From Promethearchaeota archaeon (GTDB taxonomy: Archaea; Asgardarchaeota; Lokiarchaeia; Sigyniarchaeales; SOKP01): 35,979 bases of DNA. Shown here piece after piece: positions 9,697 to 18,006 of the stretch. Made by a program: the position numbers and the translations under genes. The notes under the pieces were generated by a model, which was given only the letters and a program-made list of their open reading frames with translations, ran no database searches and was not told where the DNA came from. The DNA lies in contig JAEOSU010000023.1 of NCBI GenBank assembly GCA_016840165.1, positions 1 to 35,979 of the forward strand. The letters are read 5' to 3'. How positions within the stretch are numbered: the first letter of the stretch is position 1; each line of letters starts with the position of its first letter.

Positions 9697-9741
9697 TTAT
9701 AAAATCAATTTACCATTTAATAATAAAAAAATGTGAAATTT

Positions 9742-11142
9742 ATGTCTAATGTAGAAAGAGAGCAATTTTCTCTAAAGCATTCTTTAGCCTATAGTTCGGG
9801 ATTATTTTCGGATGTATTATCCTACCAATTTTTTACATTTCTGATTTTCACCTTTTACTATTCCGTTATTGGCTTACCCTCTGATTGGATAACACTAGCA
9901 TTTATTATTTGGAGCATCTGGAACGCTCTGAATGACCCAATGTGGGGCATTATTTCAGATAGAACTAACACCAAATGGGGAAGACGACGTCCATATATAA
10001 TAATAAGTTTTATTCCACTTTGTGTAATCACAGTACTTCTATGGACACCAATCACTACATCATCGATGACCACTTTTTTCTATTTCTTAATAATTATAAT
10101 TCTCTTTGACACTATCTATACATTATATAGTATTAATCAAACCTCACTCTTCCCAGAGATGTTTCAGTCACTTGCAATTCGATCGAAAGTTAATAATGTA
10201 AGGCAGATATTTTCCGTTATTGGACTTATTTTTGCTTTTATTTTACCAGCATTCTTTATTCCCGATTATACTTTATCCCAATATGCTCCTAATTATATTG
10301 TGACAGGGATTATCATGGCAATCGTTATGGCTATTGGAGCGTTAATCTTTATTAAATGGGGGATTAAAGAGAAAGCGATATTTGCTGTAGATAAGGAATC
10401 AAACCCATCATTTTTTAAATCGATGGGTTTTACACTTAAGAATCGAGCATTTATTTGTTATGCGTTAACAGCCCTCGCTAATTGGTATGTATTTGGAATG
10501 CTTCCAACAATTGTTCCCCTCTTTGGAAGATTTGCACTCGATACTCCGGAATCATTTCTTCAGTCAATTCTACTTGGATTAGCATTTATTTCCGCTATAA
10601 TTTTCATCTTTTTTTGGCGTTTTGTAACTCTTAAGGTCGGATTAAGGATTGGATTCATATTGTCTATGTTATCATTTATAGTTGTCTTAATTCCATTCCT
10701 ATGGATCTCTGATTTTATGTCAGGGTTAATCGCGTTTTTTTTTGTTGGTCTAGGATTATCTGGCTCCTTATTTTTTAGAGATCCTTTGGTTTCTGCTATT
10801 GCCGATGAAGATGAACTTAGAACAGGAGTCCGAAGAGAAGGAAGTTTTTATGGGGTTAATGCCTTGATTATAAGATTGTCTACTATATTTATCTTTGTTA
10901 CAATCAACTCTGTGTTTGTCAGTACAGGATGGAAAGTTTTTGCTCCAGAGACTGCTACTCCTGCGGAGATTATCATTTATGCAAATGGCTTACGAATGCT
11001 AATGTTTACTTTCCCAGCAATAGCGCTAGCTTTTGGAATTTTTATAATGTTCCTTTTCCCTCTTACTAAGGAAAAAATGGAAAAAGTTCGCGAAAAGGTT
11101 AATAAATTGCATGAAGAAAAACATGCGCGATTATCAAAATAA
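9742..11142 (+). CDS. GPH-family sugar:cation symporter
   Basis: 466 residues; ATG 9742 is preferred to the in-frame GTG at 9733. About twelve membrane segments. The signature NDPMWGIISDRTNTKWGRRR in the helix 2-3 loop is diagnostic of the glycoside-pentoside-hexuronide (GPH) branch of the MFS, which includes MelB, XynB and the sulfoquinovose-associated YihO/YihP. It would import small glycosides across the cytoplasmic membrane with a cation. It heads a plus-strand cluster with a sulfatase (67 bp later) and a TIM-barrel protein, and faces the minus-strand sulfo-type operon, so a sulfated or sulfonated sugar is a reasonable substrate guess. Confidence 0.88.
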   Translation: MSNVEREQFSLKHSLAYSSGLFSDVLSYQFFTFLIFTFYYSVIGLPSDWITLAFIIWSIWNALNDPMWGIISDRTNTKWGRRRPYIIISFIPLCVITVLLWTPITTSSMTTFFYFLIIIILFDTIYTLYSINQTSLFPEMFQSLAIRSKVNNVRQIFSVIGLIFAFILPAFFIPDYTLSQYAPNYIVTGIIMAIVMAIGALIFIKWGIKEKAIFAVDKESNPSFFKSMGFTLKNRAFICYALTALANWYVFGMLPTIVPLFGRFALDTPESFLQSILLGLAFISAIIFIFFWRFVTLKVGLRIGFILSMLSFIVVLIPFLWISDFMSGLIAFFFVGLGLSGSLFFRDPLVSAIADEDELRTGVRREGSFYGVNALIIRLSTIFIFVTINSVFVSTGWKVFAPETATPAEIIIYANGLRMLMFTFPAIALAFGIFIMFLFPLTKEKMEKVREKVNKLHEEKHARLSK

Positions 11143-11154
11143 TAAGAATTATTA

Positions 11155-11172
11155 TTTTTTTTTATTCTTTTT
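11155..11172 (+). terminator. T-rich tract after GPH gene
   Basis: A run of nine T residues (11155-11163) and a second run of five (11168-11172) follow the transporter stop within 13-30 bp. This is typical of intrinsic archaeal termination, though the sulfatase gene starts at 11210, so it may be only a partial terminator. Confidence 0.35.
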
Positions 11173-11209
11173 AATATATTGTAATTAAAAATTAAATAAT
11201 ATAATCAAT

Positions 11210-12520
11210 ATGACTATTAAAAATCAACCAAACATTATTTTATTTATTACCCATGATCAGGGGCAATTTCTTGGCTGTTATAACTCTGTCCAAACGCCAA
11301 ATTCTTTAAACACCCCTCACTTAGATGGACTTGCTAAAAATGGAATAAGATTTACAAATTATTTTTGTACTGCTCCACAGTGTAGTCCAAGTAGAGGTGG
11401 TATCCAAACATCTTTATATCCTCATCAAAACGGATTAATGGGATTAGTAGATCGTGGTTGGACGTTACCAGAATCGAATAAAACTCTTCCGATGTATTTG
11501 AAAGAAAACGGTTATAGTACTCATTTAATGGGATTTCAACACGAATCTTTTGATGCTCATACGTTAGGATATGATACTATTAGTAAAAGAAGGTCTGAAC
11601 CTCTTTATAATTGTCACAAGATGAATAAAAATTATCAACAATTTTTCAAAGAACATCAAAATGATAGGGAGCCCTTTTTTCTAAATATAGGCGTAGTTCA
11701 AGTGCATCGTCCTTTTGGTTTATGGGCTGGTACTCCTGTGAATCCAGAGAATGTAAAGATTCCACCTTATTTACCAGATAATGAAACAGTAAGGGAAGAT
11801 CTATCCCAATTTTATAAGGCAATTCAAGGAGTTGATGATTGTATTGGTAACATATTACAAATGTTAGAAGAATTTGGATTAAGGGATGATACTTTATTTA
11901 TTTATACAACTGATCATGGAGAGGCGTATCCTAGAGCAAAATGCACTCTCTATGACCCTGGAATCAAAACTCTCTTACTCATATCTCATCCAAATTCAGA
12001 CATTATCAAAAAGGGGACTGTGTATGAGCAAATGGCTAGCAATGTTGACCTAATGCCAACCCTCTTAGACTTAATAGGAGCGGAAATTCCTAAAAAGATT
12101 GAAGGGAGAAGTTTTTTACTACTTTTGAAAGGGGAAACAGAAACCTTTAGAAAAGAAATATATTCAGAAAAAAGCTTCCATGAAGTATATGATCCTATTC
12201 GTAGCATTAGAACTGATAGATTTAAATTCATTATAAATTTTGGAAAAAATCAAGATCGGTATCAGATAGCTGCTGATATGCGTCAAGATGCTTTAGGTAA
12301 ATATTTTTTGAATATTGTTGAGAAAAATAGACCTGATGAGGAACTTTATGATCTTAAAAGTGACCCAAATGAACAGAATAATCTAATTGATGAAATTAAT
12401 TATAAAGAAACAGCAAAAGAATTAAAAGATAAGTTATTGGATTGGATGAGAAGAACAGATGATCCACTTCTTAAAGGTAAAATTAAAGATCAAAGGTCTG
12501 AACCACCGATTAAGTATTGA
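11210..12520 (+). CDS. Type I sulfatase, N-sulfoglucosamine sulfohydrolase-like
   Basis: 436 residues from ATG 11210, without a signal peptide, so probably cytosolic. Formylglycine-dependent sulfatases hydrolyse sulfate esters or sulfamates. The active-site motif CSPSR is present with C58 as the residue to be oxidised to formylglycine. The segment CSPSRGG...SLYPHQNGL, the later TTDHGEAYP, and the pattern CTLYDPGIKTLLL with VDLMPTLLDL resemble heparan N-sulfatase (SGSH). The usual first metal-binding Asp of the N-terminal DD pair is His here (H15-D16), which is odd. No formylglycine-generating enzyme is in the window. It follows a GPH transporter, fitting import and desulfation of a sulfated sugar. 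The sulfatase family is firm; substrate uncertain. Confidence 0.88.
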   Translation: MTIKNQPNIILFITHDQGQFLGCYNSVQTPNSLNTPHLDGLAKNGIRFTNYFCTAPQCSPSRGGIQTSLYPHQNGLMGLVDRGWTLPESNKTLPMYLKENGYSTHLMGFQHESFDAHTLGYDTISKRRSEPLYNCHKMNKNYQQFFKEHQNDREPFFLNIGVVQVHRPFGLWAGTPVNPENVKIPPYLPDNETVREDLSQFYKAIQGVDDCIGNILQMLEEFGLRDDTLFIYTTDHGEAYPRAKCTLYDPGIKTLLLISHPNSDIIKKGTVYEQMASNVDLMPTLLDLIGAEIPKKIEGRSFLLLLKGETETFRKEIYSEKSFHEVYDPIRSIRTDRFKFIINFGKNQDRYQIAADMRQDALGKYFLNIVEKNRPDEELYDLKSDPNEQNNLIDEINYKETAKELKDKLLDWMRRTDDPLLKGKIKDQRSEPPIKY

Positions 12521-12595
12521 TTAATAACCATAAAGAATAAATTAATTTCTATTTTTATTCATAGTACCATAATTTAATAATTAGAAGGGATATTT

Positions 12596-13324
12596 ATGTC
12601 ATTTTTTTGTAAAGTTCAAGATAGGAATATACCACTCGTTTCTGTGGGTACGTCTACGTTTATTGGAGCTGGACAATTTGGAAAAAATGCTCGAGTTTAT
12701 CGCAAAAAGTTTCTCAATAATTCTGATGCGATATTAGAAATCCTTGAAGCTTGCTATCAAATTGGAGGGCGTGGAATTGAAGTTATACCCGCGGGTAAAA
12801 TATCCGAAGCTATTAAAATCTTTAGAGAAGCCCATAACGATTTTGTAGTGACAGGTTCAACATTTCCAGGCTCTGATCCACTCATTGATGATCTCGTTGA
12901 AATGAATGCCCAAATAATCTTTGTCCATGCTTCAGTTTCCGATCAGAAGAATGAACGACTCACACGAATATTAGACGAAGTTTCTTCGCGAGGAGTCATT
13001 CCAGGTATGGCTGTCCATAATCCAGTTTCCACTCTAAATTATGCTTTCGAAAACTTGCCAGAAATCAAGACATTTCTCATACCATTCAATGCTAAAGGAA
13101 TCTTTATGGGAAATCAGAAAGAAGTTGAAAATTTGGTTGATTCCCATAAGGACTGTGCATTTATGGCTATGAAGACCTTAGGTGCTGGAAAAATAGACCC
13201 AGAAATTGCTTATGCATATATAGCAAAGCATAATATTCGTTGTGCGACTATTGGAATGGTGAGTATTGAAGAGGTTAATATAACAACTAAATATGCGTTA
13301 AAAGGACTTAATAGGGGAAATTAA
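12596..13324 (+). CDS. Uncharacterised TIM-barrel-like protein, aldo/keto reductase-like C terminus
   Basis: 242 residues, ATG 12596 with AGAAGGGAT nearby as a ribosome binding site. The alternating beta/alpha pattern suggests a TIM barrel. The C-terminal part (FMAMKTLGAGKI, then CATIGMVSIEEV) resembles the last strands of aldo/keto reductases, where MKxLGxGK and xxIGMxS motifs bind NADP, but the catalytic Tyr/Lys/His set cannot be placed. Last gene of the transporter-sulfatase cluster (75 bp after the sulfatase), so a role in sugar handling is inferred only from position. It may be an isomerase or lyase instead. Confidence 0.65.
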   Translation: MSFFCKVQDRNIPLVSVGTSTFIGAGQFGKNARVYRKKFLNNSDAILEILEACYQIGGRGIEVIPAGKISEAIKIFREAHNDFVVTGSTFPGSDPLIDDLVEMNAQIIFVHASVSDQKNERLTRILDEVSSRGVIPGMAVHNPVSTLNYAFENLPEIKTFLIPFNAKGIFMGNQKEVENLVDSHKDCAFMAMKTLGAGKIDPEIAYAYIAKHNIRCATIGMVSIEEVNITTKYALKGLNRGN

Positions 13325-13493
13325 TAACACGATTAATACTTATCATTATTACTGTATTTTTCTAAAACTATGAACAGCATTGATTAATTGTTATTGATTT
13401 ATCATCACTCCTTATTACCAATAACAAAGCTTATAAGATTATTTTGGTTATTGGGTTATGAAATTATGAAAAACTTATAAAAATCTGAGTATC

Positions 13494-13685
13494 ATGAATC
13501 ACAGCAAAGACATTTTATTTTTTCTAATAATTATATGTTCAATAATGGGATTCGCTTCAATATTATTTGTTAATGGTATTGTATCATGAGGAGATAGGCA
13601 AAGAGGTTTTGATGTATCATTTGGTGTAATATCTATTATTGTTGCTTTCTTACTTGTAATATATTTTCAATTGGAAAGAAAATGA
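13494..13685 (+). pseudogene. Small two-helix membrane ORF interrupted by in-frame TGA
   Basis: An ATG at 13494 opens a frame encoding 31 residues with a strongly hydrophobic helix (DILFFLIIICSIMGFASIL), then TGA at 13587-13589. The same frame continues for 31 more codons with a second helix (GVISIIVAFLLVIYF) and a basic end, stopping at 13683-13685. Reading TGA as Trp or another residue gives a coherent 63-residue two-helix protein. Explanations are a nonsense mutation (TGG to TGA), a sequencing error, or recoding. It lies in the convergent gap 13325-13840, which otherwise shows only a short hairpin (ATCCTT/AAGGAT, 13744-13758). Confidence 0.35.
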
Positions 13686-13840
13686 GTAATCTTAAAACTA
13701 ATATAGATGATTCCTACGAGAAAATGGTAGTCATAGGATGATAATCCTTGCAAAGGATAATATTATTAAGAGAATTGGTTAAGATTTCATCTTATTATAA
13801 CTTAGGGTTCCTTAAAAAAAAAGAAATTTAAAAAACAAGA

Positions 13841-15799
13841 TTATTCTTTAACATCTGCTAATTCTGAGAATAATATTTTAAATTCAGATTGTTTTCTGTA
13901 AAATACTGGAGGTTGTCCTAGTGGAGCCTCAACTTCAATCCAGCCATGTTCATATTCTTTTCCTGACCAGAGATGTATCCATGCATCATCTGGTAAATAG
14001 ACATTCCAATTATCAATTCCTGGTTTAATCACGGGTGCAACTAATAAATCTTGACCGAGCATAAATTGATATTTCAGATGATATAGTTCCTGATCACTTA
14101 CGTAATGCATAAAACATCCTCTCATTGGAGGGATGCCATACTCTTGATACTCATTAGAAAGATGCTTCAAATAAGGAGTTAAATAAAGATGAATTCTAAC
14201 CATTTTTGATAAGTGATCAAGCGTCTCATCGTCGGTATCAAACTGCCAATTCGCATCAGGGCGATTTCCTTCATGAGTGCGCATAAACGTAGAAAAAGTG
14301 GCAATCTCTGCGGATCTCATAAAAAGTTCTTTGGATCTTGTATAATTTCTATAGGTTGTATAGCATCCGATATCAAAATGATAATATCCAATTCCACACA
14401 AGCCCATATTAATACTTGAGGGAATTACTGAGGGAAGTCCTAATTTTTTATCCCAATCAACTCGCTGATCTCCCGAGAAGTGCATCATAGTATATTTTGA
14501 AGAGTGTGTAAAACCAGAGCGAGTGAAAAACATTACCTTATCGAGCAGGTTCTCTTCTTTAACTGCTTCAAAATTGAGTTTATTCCATAATGTTGGAGAT
14601 AAGTTATGAAATTCTTCTCCTGATACTCCTGAATTTAATAAAGCATCGACAGGAACATACTCGCCATAATCTACCATCCACCCATTCATACCGATACCAA
14701 TCATATTTTTCTTAATTATGGATTTAATCCAATCGACCGCATCTGGGTTAGAAAAATCAAGTTGTGCTGCGGGAAAATCCGTCATCATAACCAGATAGTC
14801 CTCTCCCTTATCATTTTTGATGCAATATCCCTTTTTTGATGCTTCTTTGTAAAGATCTCCTTCAATTGCAAGCATAGTATTGATGTATCCCATGAATTTA
14901 ATTCCTTTTGAATTTAACTTTTTAATATACTCGGGGAGATTAGGATATATTTTTTCATCATATTTCCAATCCCAGAATAATTGTTTTCCAAAAGAAGTAT
15001 ATCTTATACCTTCCCAATCTTGACACCAAACGCCCCCAACTTTAATATCATGTTTTAGTGCGGTTTCGATTTTTTTATCTACAATTTCAGGTCCTCCTTG
15101 AACTCCGAGCCATATTCCATCATAGATCCACTCTGGTGGCTTTGGTTGCAATCCGAGATATTTATTAAGCTTTTTGACTGTATCTAAAAATGTTTCGCAC
15201 TTTTCAAAATAAATTTGAGTTGGTATGCTCCAAATATATAATTCATTTTTATTATGCTCGGTGAAATCAAACTCAGAATAAGCATTAGTATCCACATGAC
15301 AGTAATAATTATACGATGATATAAAATTAGGTTGAGGATAATAAGTATGACTAGATCTTGTTGGAGGAGACGCATCTTCCACCCATATTGATATCATTTT
15401 GCCCTTTAAATTTAATTCTGAGAATTGTTCTCCACATCCAAATATAGCCTCATCTTCATCTGATTCTAATTTCACCCAAAAACGATTGATGGTTTTATCC
15501 TCACATTTAGGAGTAATGATTAGTTTATTTTCTTGAATATAAAATTCTATTACTATTGAATATTCATTATAACTAAATTCAATTATAATTTGATTATCCA
15601 ATTGAGATAAGATCTTAAAATCTTGAAGAGAAATCCTTTTTTTTAATTTGTCTTGTATATTAAAGGAAGAATGGTTTTGCTTAAATTTCCCAGTTCCGAT
15701 CCCCATTTCAAAACAAGGATTTTTTTTGGTATGAGAAAATACTTTATACTCCCTATAATAGATATTAAATCCTTCATCAATCGATTCTAATCGAATCAT
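13841..15799 (-). CDS. GH31 alpha-glycosidase of the sulfoquinovosidase (YihQ) type
   Basis: Sulfoquinovosidases release sulfoquinovose from its glycosides. ATG 15799 overlaps the stop of the isomerase gene as ATGA, giving 652 residues; a GTG at 15814 is an alternative. Catalytic nucleophile D377 (WMVDYGEY) and acid/base D444 (SGDQRVDW) are present. Compared from memory with E. coli YihQ, Q234, Q260, W276, Y480, D377 and D444 correspond to Q262, Q288, W304, Y508, D405 and D472 with one constant offset of 28. At the same offset the sulfonate-binding R301 is Q273 (codon CAA at 14981-14983). The C-terminal motifs MRTHEGNRP, LLVAPV and GQPPVFYR also match YihQ. No signal peptide. Last gene of the four-gene operon. 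Family firm; specificity uncertain because of the Gln. Confidence 0.88.
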   Translation of the reverse strand: MIRLESIDEGFNIYYREYKVFSHTKKNPCFEMGIGTGKFKQNHSSFNIQDKLKKRISLQDFKILSQLDNQIIIEFSYNEYSIVIEFYIQENKLIITPKCEDKTINRFWVKLESDEDEAIFGCGEQFSELNLKGKMISIWVEDASPPTRSSHTYYPQPNFISSYNYYCHVDTNAYSEFDFTEHNKNELYIWSIPTQIYFEKCETFLDTVKKLNKYLGLQPKPPEWIYDGIWLGVQGGPEIVDKKIETALKHDIKVGGVWCQDWEGIRYTSFGKQLFWDWKYDEKIYPNLPEYIKKLNSKGIKFMGYINTMLAIEGDLYKEASKKGYCIKNDKGEDYLVMMTDFPAAQLDFSNPDAVDWIKSIIKKNMIGIGMNGWMVDYGEYVPVDALLNSGVSGEEFHNLSPTLWNKLNFEAVKEENLLDKVMFFTRSGFTHSSKYTMMHFSGDQRVDWDKKLGLPSVIPSSINMGLCGIGYYHFDIGCYTTYRNYTRSKELFMRSAEIATFSTFMRTHEGNRPDANWQFDTDDETLDHLSKMVRIHLYLTPYLKHLSNEYQEYGIPPMRGCFMHYVSDQELYHLKYQFMLGQDLLVAPVIKPGIDNWNVYLPDDAWIHLWSGKEYEHGWIEVEAPLGQPPVFYRKQSEFKILFSELADVKE

Positions 15800-17112
15800 T
15801 TGATTACTTTCCACCCCTTAATTTTTGCGAAAATCTCAAATGGTCTAATAAAATCACCATAAACCACAGAAATATGATGGGCAATTCCGTTTTGAATTAT
15901 TTTATTTAAGACTTCTCTTACATGATCTTGAAATTCTACTTTCACATAGGTGCCTTTTAACTCCTTTTCCATAGGGATACCCTCTGCTTTTTGAAGAAAT
16001 AAACGATATTCGCCAGGGGTGTAATCTATTCTCAACATTGAGAGATCTCCTGGCTTCATTACGAAATCTGCCGTCACTCCTTTTCCTCCAGCAAAATAGG
16101 TATCAAGTGATCTGTTGCATACTCCATCCCAAAGATTACAAGCTGCAACTCCACAATGCCATAATAATCCAAAATCCTCGTTAAAATCTACCTGGGAAAA
16201 GTCAGATAAAAAGGGATTTTTGCCTCCTATTGCTTGATGAGCTAACATTGAAAGAGATCCTAAAATGTCTCCTTCACAGGTTAAAATTTTATTTTCCATT
16301 TGTAAGAATGACATTGCTGCACAGGGTGAAATTCCATAATTATTCGCAAATTCAGGCCAACATCGTATTGCAAGCGCATCAAGTTGGTTTTGTTCCAAAA
16401 ATTTCTCAAACTTAGCTGTCAAAGAGGCTACCAGATTCAATTGTTCCTCACTTATTCCTGATACATCGAAAATAGTTTGGATTTGTTCCCTTCTTTCATT
16501 TACTTGAACATGATTGACTTCTAATGAGAAGACTTCATTCAACTCGTAATGATCAATAAGAATTCCTAACTCTCGATAAAGATCTAACTCATCAACATCC
16601 AAATTAAGAAACCCTTTCGCTCGATAGCCAATAATACCTATATGACTCGAAGAAAATACCTTAAGTATTCGAATTGCATCAAGCCAGTCAACATCAATCT
16701 CTTTTCCTATAACCACATGATAATTTTTAACCCCTGCTTTATAGAGATTACTGGAATTTAAGTTGATTCCACATACCGAGTTAAGCCGTATTTTTCCACC
16801 ATCATATGGTAATTCCTCTAAACCCCACAATAAAATTGGTCTTTGAATTTTCTTATTCAATTCCAATATCAGATGGCCTAATGCAAAAGTTCCACTAATA
16901 CAGACTAACGCATCGACTTGTTTTGCTGTTAGATAAGCAGCTGCCTGCTGAGCTTCATTAATTTCAATTACCAAATGATCTATAAAATGCCACTCGACTT
17001 TTTCGATCTTTTTTAGATCATTTTTGATTTGAAAATAAATCTCTTCTGCTGCTTTATAATCAAAAGTTTTACGTGCAACACAAACTACACCTACTTTAAT
17101 TTCTTGTTTCAT
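15796..17112 (-). CDS. FucI/AraA-type sugar isomerase, candidate sulfoquinovose isomerase
   Basis: 438 residues. ATG 17112 is preceded by a strong Shine-Dalgarno AGGAGG (17122-17127 on the complementary strand). Members of this fold interconvert aldoses and ketoses using a divalent metal. The C-terminal half has the family core: RCWPEF, GISPCAAMSFLQ, TCEGDILGSLSML (metal ligand E280), a following Asp (D304 in FLSDF), WHCG, and HHISVVYGD (metal ligand His near 412-413). In the Firmicutes sulfo-TAL pathway the sulfoquinovose isomerase belongs, as I recall, to this family. It overlaps the reductase gene by 17 bp and the GH31 gene by 4 bp, so translation is coupled. Substrate is inferred from the neighbours. 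Confidence 0.85.
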   Translation of the reverse strand: MKQEIKVGVVCVARKTFDYKAAEEIYFQIKNDLKKIEKVEWHFIDHLVIEINEAQQAAAYLTAKQVDALVCISGTFALGHLILELNKKIQRPILLWGLEELPYDGGKIRLNSVCGINLNSSNLYKAGVKNYHVVIGKEIDVDWLDAIRILKVFSSSHIGIIGYRAKGFLNLDVDELDLYRELGILIDHYELNEVFSLEVNHVQVNERREQIQTIFDVSGISEEQLNLVASLTAKFEKFLEQNQLDALAIRCWPEFANNYGISPCAAMSFLQMENKILTCEGDILGSLSMLAHQAIGGKNPFLSDFSQVDFNEDFGLLWHCGVAACNLWDGVCNRSLDTYFAGGKGVTADFVMKPGDLSMLRIDYTPGEYRLFLQKAEGIPMEKELKGTYVKVEFQDHVREVLNKIIQNGIAHHISVVYGDFIRPFEIFAKIKGWKVIK

Positions 17113-17995
17113 TATTGAATCCTCCTATTTCTTTTTCTAAAACTTTAATTGTAGCAGAAAAATCTTCATCGGCATACTTATCAATACCATTATTATACAC
17201 ATCTAATACTCTCTTAGCGCCTGGTAAATCTAATCCTAACTTCTGAGCAAACTCGATGATCAAGTGCATGTCTTTATGCATGTTACGAAAGGAGAATTTT
17301 GGGGTGAAATCTCGTTTTTTAATGCTTTTTGCTTTTACATCCAAATAAAAATTTTGTCCTCCTCCCGCTGCAATTCCAGGAGCAATCTTATCATATTCAA
17401 TGCCTGCAACTTTTGCCATGAGAATCATCTCGTTGACTCCATTTTGTATATTTCCAACGAGCATATTATGGCACATCTTCATAGCTAAACCCTTGCCATT
17501 CTCCCCAAAATATATTATTTCCTCTCTCTTCCCCATATATTCTAATATTGGCTTAATCTTCTGAAATGTATCGAAATTTCCTCCAACATAAATACCTAAA
17601 TTACCGGCAATTGCGGCAGCTTGACTTTTCACTACAGGAACGTCCATCATGGTACTTCCAGCTTCCCTGACTTTCTCTGCCAATTCCATGGATAATGATG
17701 GAGAGATGGTACTCATATCGATATATATCGTCCCCTTTTTCATAATGGGAAGAAGCCCATTCACTACTTCTTTTACATTCTCATTTGTTGGGACCATGCT
17801 AATAATTATATTACAGAAATTTGCAACTTCTTCTAAGGTTTCGCAATTTATCGCTCCTTCACTAACCAATTTATCAATTTGCTTTTTATTAATATCGAAT
17901 ACATAGACTGAACAGTTTCCCTTCTTTATAATATTGCGACACATATGCTCTCCCATCGTCCCAAGCCCAATAAAGCCAATTTTCAATGATTCCAT
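17096..17995 (-). CDS. Beta-hydroxyacid dehydrogenase, candidate sulfolactaldehyde reductase
   Basis: 299 residues from ATG 17995, chosen because AAAGGTGA lies just upstream; a GTG at 18004 is possible. Family members oxidise 3-hydroxyacids or reduce short semialdehydes with NAD(P). Rossmann motif GFIGLGTMG at the N terminus; second-domain motif GKGLAMKMCHN supplies catalytic K173 and N177. In the substrate loop DVPVVKSQ, K123 stands where the 3-hydroxyisobutyrate branch has SGG and where E. coli YihU (sulfolactaldehyde reductase) has, as I recall, sulfonate-binding R123. A basic residue is therefore kept. It would reduce sulfolactaldehyde to dihydroxypropanesulfonate and regenerate NAD+. Translationally coupled to the next gene. 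Confidence 0.85.
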   Translation of the reverse strand: MESLKIGFIGLGTMGEHMCRNIIKKGNCSVYVFDINKKQIDKLVSEGAINCETLEEVANFCNIIISMVPTNENVKEVVNGLLPIMKKGTIYIDMSTISPSLSMELAEKVREAGSTMMDVPVVKSQAAAIAGNLGIYVGGNFDTFQKIKPILEYMGKREEIIYFGENGKGLAMKMCHNMLVGNIQNGVNEMILMAKVAGIEYDKIAPGIAAGGGQNFYLDVKAKSIKKRDFTPKFSFRNMHKDMHLIIEFAQKLGLDLPGAKRVLDVYNNGIDKYADEDFSATIKVLEKEIGGFNNETRN

Positions 17996-18006
17996 TACTA
18001 TCACCT

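Larger units (their letters stand above)
9431..9741. promoter_or_regulatory. Divergent intergenic region with two palindromes
   Basis: This gap of about 310 bp separates the divergent orphan gene (start 9430) and GPH transporter gene (start 9742). I see no coding sequence or RNA gene. It holds a perfect inverted repeat at 9605-9624, a second at 9674-9696, and a TATA-like element (TTTTATAAAA) just after the second. It most likely carries the promoters of both genes plus operator sites. Confidence 0.5.
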
